A stretch of 64,000 nt of DNA from Chryseobacterium sp. ON_d1 (GCF_006829085.1 NZ_BJTC01000010.1:124001-188000), one strand, 5' to 3'; positions 16,023-25,953 are shown, counted from the stretch's first letter. Translations and numbers: made by a program. The notes: generated by a model not told the origin, from the sequence alone.

Positions 16023-17156
16023 TTATTTATCAATGGATTTTTTCACAAAATCAACAAAGGAATATTTTATCATCTCCCAATTGTATTTTTCTTTAAATTC
16101 TTTTACAGCATTGAGCGCATGAGCGTGATACAACTCAGGATTCCTGATATAATTAATAATAACATCCGAGATCCCATCAGCATTATGAGGATCTACCAAG
16201 CTCCCAAAAGAAAGTTTTCCCATATGTTTCCGGATCCCTTTCAGATCTGAATAAATTACCGGTTTACCTGCTCCCATAAAATAAAACAGCTTTATCGGCA
16301 GAGAATGGTTGTTTTCAAAGTTGATTTCACGAAGATCAAAACAGATATCTGCATCAGCCAATTCTTCTGTAAACTGTTCAAAAACCGTTGGTTTTCTTAT
16401 CTCAATATCATCGAAATTATATTTCTTCAGTAACGCTGAGAAATAAAGTTTATCCCTTTCTTCTACAGCGGACCCGATGATCAGGATTCTGATATGAAGC
16501 GAAGAAGCTTTTTGGCGGAGTTTATCTGCAGTCTTAAAAAAATTATCAATTCCTTTATCTTTAGAAATCTGACCGGTATAGCAAAGGGTAACTCTACCCA
16601 GTTCAAGCTGTTTAACACTTTCTCTAATGTAATGGGTATCCGGATAATAAGGAAGAACCATCTGCTTTTTAAATCCGAAAAAATAGGCTAAAGGGAACTT
16701 TTTTGTAGTTTCTCCAAAAATAAAACGGGTACTCAAAAATCCTGCATACAGCTGAATAAAAGTAAATTTCACGGCCTGAAAAATTTTAACAGGAAACCGG
16801 TACTTTTGGAGCATTGACATGGAAGGATACCATTCTGTAACATCATAAATACAAGCTGCTTTATGCTGCCTTACAAATTTTCTTACTGCTGCCACTGCAA
16901 GAGGTTCGGAGCAAATGATACACTGAGGCTGAAACGTATGGCAAACCTTTCTGAAAGTTTCCATTTTCTTTTCAATACTTTCTTCCAGCACAGCATAAGA
17001 TTCTATGTCAATGCCATCTATACCACCGCTGTAATCTGTATATAAACTGCATATCTTTACTTCATACCCATTATCTCTAAGAGCTTTTGCCTGATGATAG
17101 AAAATACGGTCATCATTATAGCTGTGGGATGTCGTTAAAAAAAGTACTTTAGGCAT
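16023..17156 (-). CDS. Glycosyltransferase, GT-B (GT4-like)
   Basis: 377 residues. The N-terminal Rossmann-like domain starts MPKVLFLTTSHSYNDDRI. The second domain begins near LCYTGQISKDKGIDNFFK and carries IRILIIGSA and GAGKPVIYSDLKGIRKHMG, the donor-binding region of retaining GT4-like enzymes. It would transfer a sugar from a nucleotide donor in the cytosol for a surface glycan. It heads the three-gene polysaccharide group and has a TAnnTTTG element 21 bases upstream. Confidence 0.85.
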   Translation of the reverse strand: MPKVLFLTTSHSYNDDRIFYHQAKALRDNGYEVKICSLYTDYSGGIDGIDIESYAVLEESIEKKMETFRKVCHTFQPQCIICSEPLAVAAVRKFVRQHKAACIYDVTEWYPSMSMLQKYRFPVKIFQAVKFTFIQLYAGFLSTRFIFGETTKKFPLAYFFGFKKQMVLPYYPDTHYIRESVKQLELGRVTLCYTGQISKDKGIDNFFKTADKLRQKASSLHIRILIIGSAVEERDKLYFSALLKKYNFDDIEIRKPTVFEQFTEELADADICFDLREINFENNHSLPIKLFYFMGAGKPVIYSDLKGIRKHMGKLSFGSLVDPHNADGISDVIINYIRNPELYHAHALNAVKEFKEKYNWEMIKYSFVDFVKKSIDK

Positions 17157-17177
17157 TAGTCTCTACTCGAATCTACA

Positions 17178-17185
17178 CAAAGATA
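17178..17185 (-). promoter_or_regulatory. Putative -7 element of the polysaccharide group
   Basis: TATCTTTG on the minus strand, 21 bases before the glycosyltransferase ATG. No -33 element at the right distance was seen. Confidence 0.45.
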
Positions 17186-17197
17186 CATTAAAACAAA

Positions 17198-17222
17198 AAA
17201 GTGGAAATATATTTTCCACTTT
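17198..17222 (-). terminator. Terminator of the mlaD/Fe-S operon
   Basis: Perfect 10-bp stem AAAGTGGAAA / TTTCCACTTT with a TATAT loop; on the minus strand it is followed by TTTTTTGTTTT. It separates the operon ending at 17254 from the glycosyltransferase group. Confidence 0.75.
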
Positions 17223-17253
17223 ATGATTATTCTGCTGTATTGCTTTACAGCAG

Positions 17254-17742
17254 TTATTTTATAGAGGCCGCCCAGCTTTTCTCCAAAGGAAGAAGGAAGT
17301 GGCTCAAAAAATCCAGATAAGTATTTTTAGAGAAGTCAAAAACCTGGATATCATCTGAAAGTTCTCCGTTTCTCAGCTTTGTCTTGAAATCCATTAATTT
17401 TAAAGTTTTTACTTCACCATTCTCCACAAAACTTGCTTTCATTCTGTCGAAAAGGCCTAATTGATATTCTTCATCAATTTCTCTCATTACTTTTCCTAAG
17501 GCATCAATACTGCATCCCGAAGCCATTTCTTTTTCTTCGTCTACACATACGATGATAAACTGATTTTTTTCAATTTTAAATGAAGAAGAAAGGGGTTTTC
17601 CATGAGCTGCCCATGTTGCAAGGAAATCAAATAATTTTTCAGTAATGGCTTTTGCTTCTTTGGTTTCAAAAGGCCTTGAAGCCGGATATATAATGACTCT
17701 GTAGTCGTTGGTTTCTACAATATTAGATTCTTCGATTTTCAT
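17254..17742 (-). CDS. Uncharacterised small protein at the end of the mlaD/Fe-S operon
   Basis: 162 residues from the ATG at 17742; a TTG three codons upstream is a less likely start. No signal peptide or membrane helix is visible. Predicted alpha/beta character, with YPASRPFETKEAKAITEKL near the N-terminus and a hydrophobic C-terminal helix. Homologues in Flavobacteriia are often labelled 'ABC transporter ATPase', but I see no Walker A or ABC signature, so I do not accept that label. It is the fourth gene after mlaD and the two Fe-S genes. Confidence 0.7.
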   Translation of the reverse strand: MKIEESNIVETNDYRVIIYPASRPFETKEAKAITEKLFDFLATWAAHGKPLSSSFKIEKNQFIIVCVDEEKEMASGCSIDALGKVMREIDEEYQLGLFDRMKASFVENGEVKTLKLMDFKTKLRNGELSDDIQVFDFSKNTYLDFLSHFLLPLEKSWAASIK

Positions 17743-17844
17743 ATCCTTCAATTTAGACTGTAAAATTACGATTTTTTCTTCAGAGTAAATAAAAACAATA
17801 AACTCAGGATGACTCCTGAGTTTAAATCTGTATGTAAAAAGTTA

Positions 17845-18630
17845 TTATAAATCTTCTGCTTCAGCAAGAAGTTCAACGATATCTTTTACGGCTACTTCAG
17901 TATTTTTATTAAAGTGTTTTACCCCATCTGTCATCATGGTGTTGCAGAAAGGACATCCTGTAGCAATTACTTTAGGTTCAAAAGATAAAGCTTCTTCTGT
18001 TCTTTCAATATTGATGTCTTTATTTCCTTTTTCAGGTTCTTTAAACATCTGTGCACCTCCTGCTCCACAACAAAGCCCATTGGTCTTGCAACGCTTCATT
18101 TCCACAAGCTCCGCATCCAGCTTTTCAAGAAGCATTCTCGGAGCTTCATATTCATCGTTGGCACGGCCCAGATAACATGGATCATGGAAGGTAATCTTTT
18201 TCCCTCTGAATGCACCTCCTTCAATTTTCAGTCTTCCTTCTTCCATGAGGGTTTTAAGAAACTGGGTATGATGTACTACTTCAAAGTGCCCGCCTAAGCT
18301 TGGGTATTCGTTTTTAAGAGTATTAAAACAATGTGGACAAGCTGTTACGATTTTCTTTACTTCATAAGCGTTCAGTACTTCGATATTGGTAAGCGCCATC
18401 ATCTGGAAAACAAATTCATTTCCGGCCCTTTTTGCAGGGTCTCCGGTACAGCTTTCTTCCTGTCCCAGAACGGCAAATTCAACGCCTATTTTATTTAATA
18501 TCTTGCAGAATGCTTTTGTAATTTTCTTGGCACGGTCATCAAAACTTCCCGCACATCCAACCCAAAATAAAACTTCCGGTGCTTTTCCTTCGGCAGCATA
18601 TTCTGCCATTGTTTTTATATTGAAATCCAT
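17845..18630 (-). CDS. (Fe-S)-binding protein with two CCG domains (HdrD/EtfD C-terminal-like)
   Basis: 261 residues from the ATG at 18630; an upstream TTG at 18663 extends the frame by 11 residues but is unlikely. The N-terminus MDFNIKTMAEYAAEG precedes VLFWVGCAGSFDD. Two cysteine-rich CCG-type repeats follow: ACPHCFN for the first, and DPCYLGR, CCGAGGAQMF and TGCPFC for the second. These repeats bind a non-cubane [4Fe-4S] cluster in heterodisulfide-reductase-type enzymes. Together with the membrane protein encoded just upstream, it rebuilds the domain set of fused EtfD/GlpC-like quinone oxidoreductases. The electron donor is not encoded here. Confidence 0.87.
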   Translation of the reverse strand: MDFNIKTMAEYAAEGKAPEVLFWVGCAGSFDDRAKKITKAFCKILNKIGVEFAVLGQEESCTGDPAKRAGNEFVFQMMALTNIEVLNAYEVKKIVTACPHCFNTLKNEYPSLGGHFEVVHHTQFLKTLMEEGRLKIEGGAFRGKKITFHDPCYLGRANDEYEAPRMLLEKLDAELVEMKRCKTNGLCCGAGGAQMFKEPEKGNKDINIERTEEALSFEPKVIATGCPFCNTMMTDGVKHFNKNTEVAVKDIVELLAEAEDL

Positions 18631-18708
18631 CTTTTCAAATTTATCAATATGCTCATGTACCAATTTACCAATGATTGCTACATTGCTGCATTATTTTACT
18701 TTGTTATA

Positions 18709-20046
18709 TTAATTTTCATTGGCCCAGTTCAGACGGTCAGCCTGATTGTACTGCCAAGGGGCAGCATTGTTTTCCACATTGGTCATCATCAGGTTAAGTT
18801 CCTGAGGAGCAGCAGACTGTTCCATTACCAGGAATCTTCTCATTTCAAAAATAATGGAAAGCGGATCAAGTAATACCGGACAGGCTTCTGTACACGCATT
18901 ACATGTTGTACAGGCCCAAAGTTCTTCTTTTGTAATATAATCGTTTAACAGTTTTTTACCGTCGTCTACAAATTTTCCATTTTTATCTATGTTTCTTCCC
19001 ACTTCTTCCAACCTGTCTCTGGTTTTCATCAGGATTAGTCTCGGAGAAAGTTTTTTACCGGTAATATTGGCCGGGCACACTGAAGTACAACGTCCACATT
19101 CCGTACATGAATAGGCATTAAGCAATTGTACCTGGTTCAGATCAAAAACATCTTCTGCCCCGAATTTCGAAGGCACATCAGCTTCTGACCCTTCAGCCGG
19201 TGCAGCGTAAGGATCTGCATTTGGATCCATCATTAATTTGATCTCCTTTGTTACGGACTCAAGATTGTTGAATTTCCCTTTTTTCTCAAGATTTGCATAC
19301 CATGTACTCGGAAATGCAAGAATAATATGTAAATGCTTTGAATAATAAAGATAATTCATGAAGAAAAGAATCCCTACAAAGTGGAACCACCAGGCTGCTT
19401 TCTCTGTGAACATCAAAAATCCGTTATCAAAATTGAAGGTTTCCAAAAACGGAACCAATGTCATTTCACTGATCGGGAAACTTCCATGTACTGGTAAAAC
19501 GCCTCTTGACTGTAAAATAAAATCTGAAGCATTCATTTTAAAGAAAGCCATCATCAGGGCAAATTCAATGATAAGAATCCAGTTGGCATCTTCTTTTGGC
19601 CATCCGAAAAGTTCCTTCATTGTTAACCTTTTGACCCCGTAAAAATTTCTTCTGATGAAAAATATAACGACCCCTATTACAACCAAAAGTGCCAGGACTT
19701 CTAATGTAGCTGTAAAGAAACTGTAGAATCCGTGTCCCAAAACCGAGGCCAGAAAACGGTGAGTTCCAAACACTCCATCAACAATTATTTCAATGAGTTC
19801 TATATTAATGATAATAAAACCAACATAAACAAAAATGTGTAAAATTCCTGCAACAGGACGTTTTACCATCTTACTCTGGCCCATAGCTACATTGGCCATG
19901 GTACTCCAGCGTTCAGATTTTCTGTCATTTCTATTGATTTCACGACCCAGCCTGATATTTCTGTAGATCTTCTGCAGGCTTTTGGCAAACAGTCCAAATC
20001 CGGCCACTAATAAAATCAGGAAAATAATGTTATCGATGTACTGCAT
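18709..20046 (-). CDS. Membrane-bound 4Fe-4S dicluster oxidoreductase (HdrE/EtfD N-terminal-like)
   Basis: 445 residues. The N-terminal half has about five or six membrane helices with histidines suitable for b-haem (in GILHIFVYVGF, VLGHGFYSFF and WWFHFVGILFF). The C-terminal half has two [4Fe-4S] motifs, CTECGRCTSVCP and CTTCNACTEACP. This NarI-like membrane domain plus ferredoxin arrangement delivers electrons to the menaquinone pool in HdrDE, DsrMK and EtfD-type proteins. The CCG partner follows 78 bases downstream. In organisms without ETF-quinone oxidoreductase, an EtfD-type protein can take electrons from ETF; that role here is inference. Confidence 0.87.
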   Translation of the reverse strand: MQYIDNIIFLILLVAGFGLFAKSLQKIYRNIRLGREINRNDRKSERWSTMANVAMGQSKMVKRPVAGILHIFVYVGFIIINIELIEIIVDGVFGTHRFLASVLGHGFYSFFTATLEVLALLVVIGVVIFFIRRNFYGVKRLTMKELFGWPKEDANWILIIEFALMMAFFKMNASDFILQSRGVLPVHGSFPISEMTLVPFLETFNFDNGFLMFTEKAAWWFHFVGILFFMNYLYYSKHLHIILAFPSTWYANLEKKGKFNNLESVTKEIKLMMDPNADPYAAPAEGSEADVPSKFGAEDVFDLNQVQLLNAYSCTECGRCTSVCPANITGKKLSPRLILMKTRDRLEEVGRNIDKNGKFVDDGKKLLNDYITKEELWACTTCNACTEACPVLLDPLSIIFEMRRFLVMEQSAAPQELNLMMTNVENNAAPWQYNQADRLNWANEN

Positions 20047-20054
20047 AAGGTGTA

Positions 20055-21005
20055 TTAGTCTTTGTTATTTTTACCGAAAACCGAGAAGTTGATGTATCTC
20101 TTCGGATTCGCTTTCATATCTTCGATTAATGTATTCAGATTGGAAGATGCCGAATTCAGGTTGTTGTAAAGCTGATCATCCTTCATCAGTTTACCCAAAC
20201 TTCCTTCTCCTTTGTCTATTCCGCCAATCACCTGATTCAATTTTCCTACTGTAGCATCTAAACTTGCAATGGTAGCATTCAACTGTTTAGTGTCGATACT
20301 TTCTGCAAGGTGTCCGTATTTATCTAATGTTACTTTTCCGCTCTGCATGGTAAGGCTTGCATCATCCAGCACCTTTTGCAGTTTTGGATCATTATGTCCT
20401 ACCAGATTGTTTACACTTCCTGCTGTAGCCTGTAATGCACCAACCGTTTTGTTAAGGTTAGCTAACAAAGCCTTAATTTCAGCTCTGTTCTGAGCATCAA
20501 AAACCTGGTTTGCATTGGCCATCAGGGAGTCTACTCTATGAAGAACCACCTGTAACTGATCTTTTACAGGGCCTACCTGAGAAGAAAGGCTTCCCAGCGT
20601 CCCCAGTTTGAAAGCTCCTTTTAATGTATCACCGTCTTTTGCAGTCGGCCCTCCATACATAAGGTTTACTCTCATTTCTTTACCGGACATTAGTCCCGGT
20701 TCAAAGATCTCCAGTGATGAGTTTTTTGAAAATTCAAATTTATTGTCGACAGTAACTTTTACAACAAAATTAATTTTTCCATCTTTTGAGGTGATAGGAA
20801 TAATCTTGTCTACCTGCCCCACTTTAAGACCATTGATAGAAACTGCCGCAGACTGCGCCAGACCTTCTACATTGTCATATTTTGCGTAAAATATATTGTC
20901 GGTAGTAAAAAGGCTTTTCCCTTTCATAAACTGAAACAATACCACAAAGCCTACGATAGCTAGAAGTGCAATCACACCAGCTTTTAATTCTTTACTGAAC
21001 TTCAC
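20055..21005 (-). CDS. mlaD: MlaD-family (MCE domain) lipid transport protein
   Basis: 316 residues with a GTG start: no in-frame ATG precedes the signal anchor, and a TAG lies two codons upstream. An N-terminal membrane anchor (about 8-28) is followed by the MCE domain (about 37-115, with KYDNVEGLAQSAAVSINGLK). A long helical tail (about 140-300) could form the hexameric tube seen in MCE proteins. MlaD is the periplasmic substrate-binding part of the MlaFEDB transporter that moves phospholipids between membranes. Its likely permease and ATPase are at 38586-40147, not adjacent. It heads the operon with the Fe-S genes. Confidence 0.87.
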   Translation of the reverse strand: MKFSKELKAGVIALLAIVGFVVLFQFMKGKSLFTTDNIFYAKYDNVEGLAQSAAVSINGLKVGQVDKIIPITSKDGKINFVVKVTVDNKFEFSKNSSLEIFEPGLMSGKEMRVNLMYGGPTAKDGDTLKGAFKLGTLGSLSSQVGPVKDQLQVVLHRVDSLMANANQVFDAQNRAEIKALLANLNKTVGALQATAGSVNNLVGHNDPKLQKVLDDASLTMQSGKVTLDKYGHLAESIDTKQLNATIASLDATVGKLNQVIGGIDKGEGSLGKLMKDDQLYNNLNSASSNLNTLIEDMKANPKRYINFSVFGKNNKD

Positions 21006-21027
21006 TTGCTAATTTTTTTCTAATAAG

Positions 21028-21035
21028 CAAATATA
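21028..21035 (-). promoter_or_regulatory. Putative -7 element of the mlaD/Fe-S operon
   Basis: TATATTTG on the minus strand, 22 bases before the GTG start. Confidence 0.5.
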
Positions 21036-21083
21036 ATACATTTTAAATAAATCTTTTCCTTTATTATTCTGCGTTAAATACAA

Positions 21084-21113
21084 AAAAAGCGACAAAAAAA
21101 TTTGTCGCTTTTT
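21084..21113 (-). terminator. Terminator of the PpiD-like gene
   Basis: Perfect 13-bp stem AAAAAGCGACAAA / TTTGTCGCTTTTT with an AAAA loop, 20 bases past the stop; symmetrical A/T tracts. Confidence 0.88.
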
Positions 21114-21133
21114 ATATCATTGAAATGAATTTC

Positions 21134-23287
21134 TTATTGTTGCTGATTTCCCAGTTTGTTCCAGATCTCGATTCTGTAATCTTCGATATCTGCGTTGTCC
21201 TGAAGACTCTTCATCCAAGCCTGTCCGAACATTCCGGCATTTCTTTGAGTAAGAGATTCTGTAAACTGCTTAAGATCTCCAGGCTGTTTGTTGACTGTTT
21301 CTGATTTTTTGATCAGAACATAAACACCTGTTCCTCCTTCTACCGGATTGGAAAGCTTACCTTTTGCGACACCAAATGCTGCACCGGCAACTTTAGGTTC
21401 CATAGCACCAGCTACTGAAGGGTTCAGCAGGTTTACCTGAGCTGACTGTTTTGGAGCTGCAAATAACTTAGCAATCTGATCTAAGCTGGAAGCTTTTGCT
21501 GCTGTAATTTTATCAGAAATTTGTTTTGCTGCCAGTTTATTTTTAACGATAACTTCAATCTGATCTCTTACAGATTCAGGATCAGCAAGACCAGCTTCCT
21601 GTTTTCCATTCAGATAAACTACAATTTTATCACCTGTTCCATCTACTGTAAATAATTCAGTATCTCCTTTTGTTCTTTTTTTATCGAAAGCCCATGTAAG
21701 GATATCTGCATCTTTTTCGGTACCTAAGCCCTGAAGCTGACCTTCAAATCTTTTAGCTGCTTTTGGATTCGAGAACTGATAGTTATTTTTCTTAGCAATG
21801 TTTACGAAATCATTGAAAGATTTCCCTTGAACCTGCTGAATGAATTTTCTTGATTTTTTGTCTGTTTCAGCCTCAGTAGCATCAGAAGGTTTAATTGCTT
21901 TCACAAGATTAGCAACTTTATACCCCATTGATCCGGATTTTTTATCTTCAATATTAATGATATGGTAACCGAACTGAGTTTCCACTACTCCTGTAGCTCC
22001 TTTAGGATTGTTTGCAAGGTAAGCAAGGAATTCAGGAACAAAAGGTGTTTCCGCAGTGGTCCATCCAAGACTTCCTCCCTGAGCTGCAGAATTCGGATCG
22101 CTGGAAAGCTTAAGGAATTCTGTAAATTTGGCAGGAGTAGCCTTTACAATAGCACCAATTGAGTCTGCTAATTTCTTAGCTTGCTCTTTGGTTCTTGTCA
22201 CTCCTTCACCTGCAGGGCTTCCTTTGAATGCAATAAGGATATGTCTTGATAAAGTAGAGTCTGAAGGTCTTTTACCTACAAGCTTAGATACGACATAAAC
22301 ATCTTGCTCTTTATAAGGGCCAAAAGTCTGACCTACTGCTGCTGCAGTGATCTGATCTTTGATCGTTGGAGGCAATTGAGCAGGATTGACATATTGAGGA
22401 TTGAATGGCGCGTCAGAATTCGCCGTTACAAACATAGAGTCATTTTTGGTATTCTGGAAGTTTTCAGTACCTCCGCTTGCATCCGTACCCCCTGAATATA
22501 ATTTTGTAATTTCTTTCAGAGTTGCGGCATCATCTGCTGCACTAGGCTTAGATGGGAAGAATACAATCCCTATATTTCTGCTTGGCTCAGCTTTGAACAT
22601 TACAGGATGCTGTTTGATATAGTCAGCAAGATCCTGTGTAGTCACATTGATCTTTGTTTTTTGAAGGTATGCTGCATAATCTACTTTTACAAAGTCGATA
22701 TCTGCAAGCTGATCTCTCTGCTTCATTAATTCTTCAGCTTCTTTCTTTCCTGTAGTAATCCCTACTGAAAGATTAGTAAACACCTGTCTGGCCATTAGTC
22801 TGTACTCAATTGTCTTTCTGGTTTTCAGCCATTGAGCATATCCTTGTGGGTTGGTGTTTTGTAATGTTTCAATTTCTTTTTTAAGCTCTTGAGTTTTAAA
22901 GTTACCTTTCTCATCAAAGAACTGCTTATTCTGAGCAAACATCTGATCATACTGGATCTGATTCCAGAAATAATCATCAGTCATTTCAAAGCCCAGTTTC
23001 TCAAACTGTTGCTTGATAAGTTTAGATTGTACAAGTAACTGCCAAGCCTGCTCTTCAAGACCGTTTTTCGGACGACCTTGCTGTTCAGCCTGCTGTTGCA
23101 ACACGAAAAGCTGATCATTGAACTCTTCGCGGGTGATTTTCTCACCATTTACTTTTCCTAAAACATCAGGATTCTTACCAAAAACCTTGTCAATACTATC
23201 CGGGTTCACCAAAAACGCTAAAAGCGCTAAGGCTATTACTCCCATTAAAAGCCAAGGCTTACTCCTAATCTGTCCTAAAATTGCCAT
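21134..23287 (-). CDS. PpiD-like peptidylprolyl isomerase with SurA N-terminal domain
   Basis: 717 residues. An N-terminal inner-membrane anchor (about 13-28, preceded by MAILGQIRSKPW) is followed by a SurA-like chaperone region (about 40-210). A parvulin-type PPIase domain with SRHILIAFKG and GGSLGWTT (about 340-450) comes next, then a second helical/PPIase-like segment. PpiD anchors a chaperone/isomerase in the periplasm and helps outer-membrane proteins fold. The length is about 100 residues above E. coli PpiD. Monocistronic. Confidence 0.92.
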   Translation of the reverse strand: MAILGQIRSKPWLLMGVIALALLAFLVNPDSIDKVFGKNPDVLGKVNGEKITREEFNDQLFVLQQQAEQQGRPKNGLEEQAWQLLVQSKLIKQQFEKLGFEMTDDYFWNQIQYDQMFAQNKQFFDEKGNFKTQELKKEIETLQNTNPQGYAQWLKTRKTIEYRLMARQVFTNLSVGITTGKKEAEELMKQRDQLADIDFVKVDYAAYLQKTKINVTTQDLADYIKQHPVMFKAEPSRNIGIVFFPSKPSAADDAATLKEITKLYSGGTDASGGTENFQNTKNDSMFVTANSDAPFNPQYVNPAQLPPTIKDQITAAAVGQTFGPYKEQDVYVVSKLVGKRPSDSTLSRHILIAFKGSPAGEGVTRTKEQAKKLADSIGAIVKATPAKFTEFLKLSSDPNSAAQGGSLGWTTAETPFVPEFLAYLANNPKGATGVVETQFGYHIINIEDKKSGSMGYKVANLVKAIKPSDATEAETDKKSRKFIQQVQGKSFNDFVNIAKKNNYQFSNPKAAKRFEGQLQGLGTEKDADILTWAFDKKRTKGDTELFTVDGTGDKIVVYLNGKQEAGLADPESVRDQIEVIVKNKLAAKQISDKITAAKASSLDQIAKLFAAPKQSAQVNLLNPSVAGAMEPKVAGAAFGVAKGKLSNPVEGGTGVYVLIKKSETVNKQPGDLKQFTESLTQRNAGMFGQAWMKSLQDNADIEDYRIEIWNKLGNQQQ

Positions 23288-23521
23288 TTTATAAATTATA
23301 GTTTTTTATCAGTTTGCGAAAATACACATTTTTAAGAAATTACAGAAACAGAACTGCTTTATTTTGATTTTTAATGTAAAGATTATCTAAAAAAGGAAAT
23401 TTTGGCCGTATTTTTAAGTAAAAAACAAATGGCATAAGTATTGTGCATTTTTTAGATATTATAAGATGCCACACGTTTTCAGAGCATATTGTAAAAAATC
23501 CCTTTAACGATAAAAAACGAA

Positions 23522-23538
23522 AATGACAATTTGTCATT
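23522..23538. repeat. 17-bp palindrome directly upstream of lon
   Basis: AATGACAA-T-TTGTCATT, perfect 8-bp arms around one base, ending 9 bases before the lon ATG. It could be an operator or an mRNA hairpin; there is no T-run after it. The rest of the 23288-23547 gap shows no gene I can support. Confidence 0.45.
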
Positions 23539-23547
23539 CGATTGACT

Positions 23548-25953
23548 ATGACAGAATTTGAAGATATTAGTTTAGAAGAAATGATCAGTGACGGATTTGA
23601 TATCGTAACTGAAGAAATCAATCTTTCAGACTTTGCAGAGACTGATAAAAATTCCGAACAGAAGATATTCCCTATACTTCCCGTAAGAAATATGGTGATG
23701 TTCCCTAATGTGGTAATTCCCATTACTGCAGGAAGAAAAACCTCAATACAGCTTCTTGAAGAAGCCCAGAAGAATGGTGATTTTATAGGAATTGTAAGCC
23801 AGAAAAATTCGGATCTGGAACAACCTTCCGAAAAAGATATTTATACGACCGGCACATTGGCAAAGATCATTAAAATCATCAAGCTGCCGGAAGGTAATAT
23901 TACAGCGATTACCAAAGGATTTCATAGGTTTAAGATCAAAAAAATTGTTGAAAACCAGCCATATTTCAAAGCAGAAATATCAAAATTAAAAGATACCCGG
24001 CCCAAAGATCAGGAAGAATATGAAGCATTGCTGGAGAACATCAAAGACCTTGCCTTAAAGATCATTGAACTTGATCCGAATATTCCTAATGCCGCAAACT
24101 TCGCGATTAAAAATATTAATAATAATGATGATCTTCTGAATTTCATCTGCACCAACGCTAATTTTTCTTCGATAGCCAAGCAGAAGCTTCTTGAAGAGAA
24201 AAGCCTGATGACAAGAGCCAACCAGTGCTATGAGATGATGCATGAGGATTTCAGAAAGCTTGAACTGAGAAACCAGATTCACCAGAAAACGTCAAAAGAT
24301 CTTGACAAACAGCAAAGAGAGTATTTTCTGAACCAACAGATCAGAACCATTCAGGAAGAATTGGGTGGAGGCCCTGAAAGTGACGTTGAAGATCTGCTTG
24401 CAAAAGCCAAAAACAAGAAATGGAGCAAGGAAGTAGAAGAACATTTCCAAAAGGAAATCAGCAGGCTTCAGCGCCAGAACCCTAATTCTCCGGACTATAA
24501 TGTGCAGAGAAATTATCTGGATTTCTTTACTGACCTTCCTTGGGAAACCTACACAAAAGATATTTTTGATATTGCAAAAGCTGAGAAAGTACTAGATAAG
24601 GCACATTTCGGACTGGAAGATATCAAGAAAAGAATCCTGGAGCACATGGCTGTTTTAAAATTAAAAAACAACATGAAATCTCCTATCCTGTTATTGGTAG
24701 GGCCTCCGGGGGTTGGTAAAACTTCTTTAGGAAAATCCATCGCTGATGCTTTGGGAAGAAAATATGTAAGATTATCACTGGGTGGTCTCCATGACGAAAG
24801 CGAAATCCGCGGACACAGAAAAACCTATATTGGAGCCATGGCGGGCAGAATTTTGCAGTCCATCAAGAAATCCGGTACTTCGAACCCGGTAATCGTTCTT
24901 GATGAAATTGATAAAATCGGACAGGGTCTGCATGGAGATCCAAGTTCCGCATTACTGGAGGTCCTTGATCCTGAACAGAATAAGTCATTTTATGACAACT
25001 TCCTGGAAATGGGGTATGATCTATCAAAAGTAATGTTTATTGCTACGGCCAACTCACTTTCAACAATACAGACTCCTCTTCTGGACAGAACGGAAATCAT
25101 TCAGATTGCCGGTTATACGCTGGAGGAAAAGATTGAGATCGCTAAAAGACATCTGATCAAAAAGCAACAGGATGAAAATGGTCTGGATGCAAAATCATTT
25201 AAACTCGGAAACGCAGAGCTTAAACATATTATAGAAGCACACACTTCAGAAAGCGGCGTGAGAACCCTGGAAAAAAGAATTGCTGCCATTGCAAGATGGG
25301 TAGCTCTTCAGACTGCTCTGGTAAAAGAATATGATCCCAAAATTTCACTTGAAAAAGTAGATGAAATTCTTGGAGTACCAAGACCGAAAAGCCTGTCGGA
25401 AATCACGGGAGTTCCAGGTGTTGTAACAGGTCTTGCATGGACAAGTGTAGGAGGAGACATCCTTTATATTGAAAGTATTTTAAGCAATGGTAAAGGAGCA
25501 TTAACGATGACCGGAAACCTCGGAACGGTCATGAAAGAATCTGCTACTATTGCCCTGGAATATATAAAAGCAAAACATGACGAGCTGGGGATTCCGCAGG
25601 AAGACATGGATAAGAAAAACATTCACGTACACGTTCCTGAAGGAGCAACCCCTAAAGACGGGCCGTCTGCAGGTATCGCCATGCTGACTTCCATGGTTTC
25701 TTCATTTAAAAATAAAAAGGTGAAACCTCACCTTGCGATGACAGGAGAAATTACATTGAGAGGAAAAGTACTTCCTGTAGGAGGTATTAAAGAAAAACTG
25801 CTTGCGGCAACAAGAGCAGGAATCAAAGATGTTATCCTTTGTGAGGCTAACAGAAAAGATGTGGAAGAAATCAAAAAAGATTATCTGAAAAACCTGAGAG
25901 TCCATTATGTCAACAGAATGGAAGAAGTGATAGATATCGCCATCGAAGAATAA
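23548..25953 (+). CDS. lon: ATP-dependent endopeptidase La (Lon)
   Basis: 801 residues from the ATG at 23548 (a TTG two codons earlier is unlikely). The N-terminal LON substrate-binding domain spans about 40-245, with [19 protein letters not shown] (about 42-60). The AAA+ module has Walker A GPPGVGKT ending K391-T392 and Walker [12 protein letters not shown]. The C-terminal serine-lysine protease has S707 in DGPSAG and K750 in GGIKEK. Lon degrades misfolded and regulatory proteins in the cytosol. A perfect 17-bp palindrome lies just upstream and a terminator downstream, so the gene is monocistronic. Confidence 0.97.
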   Translation: MTEFEDISLEEMISDGFDIVTEEINLSDFAETDKNSEQKIFPILPVRNMVMFPNVVIPITAGRKTSIQLLEEAQKNGDFIGIVSQKNSDLEQPSEKDIYTTGTLAKIIKIIKLPEGNITAITKGFHRFKIKKIVENQPYFKAEISKLKDTRPKDQEEYEALLENIKDLALKIIELDPNIPNAANFAIKNINNNDDLLNFICTNANFSSIAKQKLLEEKSLMTRANQCYEMMHEDFRKLELRNQIHQKTSKDLDKQQREYFLNQQIRTIQEELGGGPESDVEDLLAKAKNKKWSKEVEEHFQKEISRLQRQNPNSPDYNVQRNYLDFFTDLPWETYTKDIFDIAKAEKVLDKAHFGLEDIKKRILEHMAVLKLKNNMKSPILLLVGPPGVGKTSLGKSIADALGRKYVRLSLGGLHDESEIRGHRKTYIGAMAGRILQSIKKSGTSNPVIVLDEIDKIGQGLHGDPSSALLEVLDPEQNKSFYDNFLEMGYDLSKVMFIATANSLSTIQTPLLDRTEIIQIAGYTLEEKIEIAKRHLIKKQQDENGLDAKSFKLGNAELKHIIEAHTSESGVRTLEKRIAAIARWVALQTALVKEYDPKISLEKVDEILGVPRPKSLSEITGVPGVVTGLAWTSVGGDILYIESILSNGKGALTMTGNLGTVMKESATIALEYIKAKHDELGIPQEDMDKKNIHVHVPEGATPKDGPSAGIAMLTSMVSSFKNKKVKPHLAMTGEITLRGKVLPVGGIKEKLLAATRAGIKDVILCEANRKDVEEIKKDYLKNLRVHYVNRMEEVIDIAIEE

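Noticed and set aside
18631-18663. TTG-started N-terminal extension of the CCG protein
   Set aside because: The ATG at 18630 begins the conserved sequence and no feature supports the longer form.
23340-23723. 127-codon minus-strand frame overlapping the start of lon
   Set aside because: No recognisable protein features; it is antisense to the conserved LON N-terminal region.
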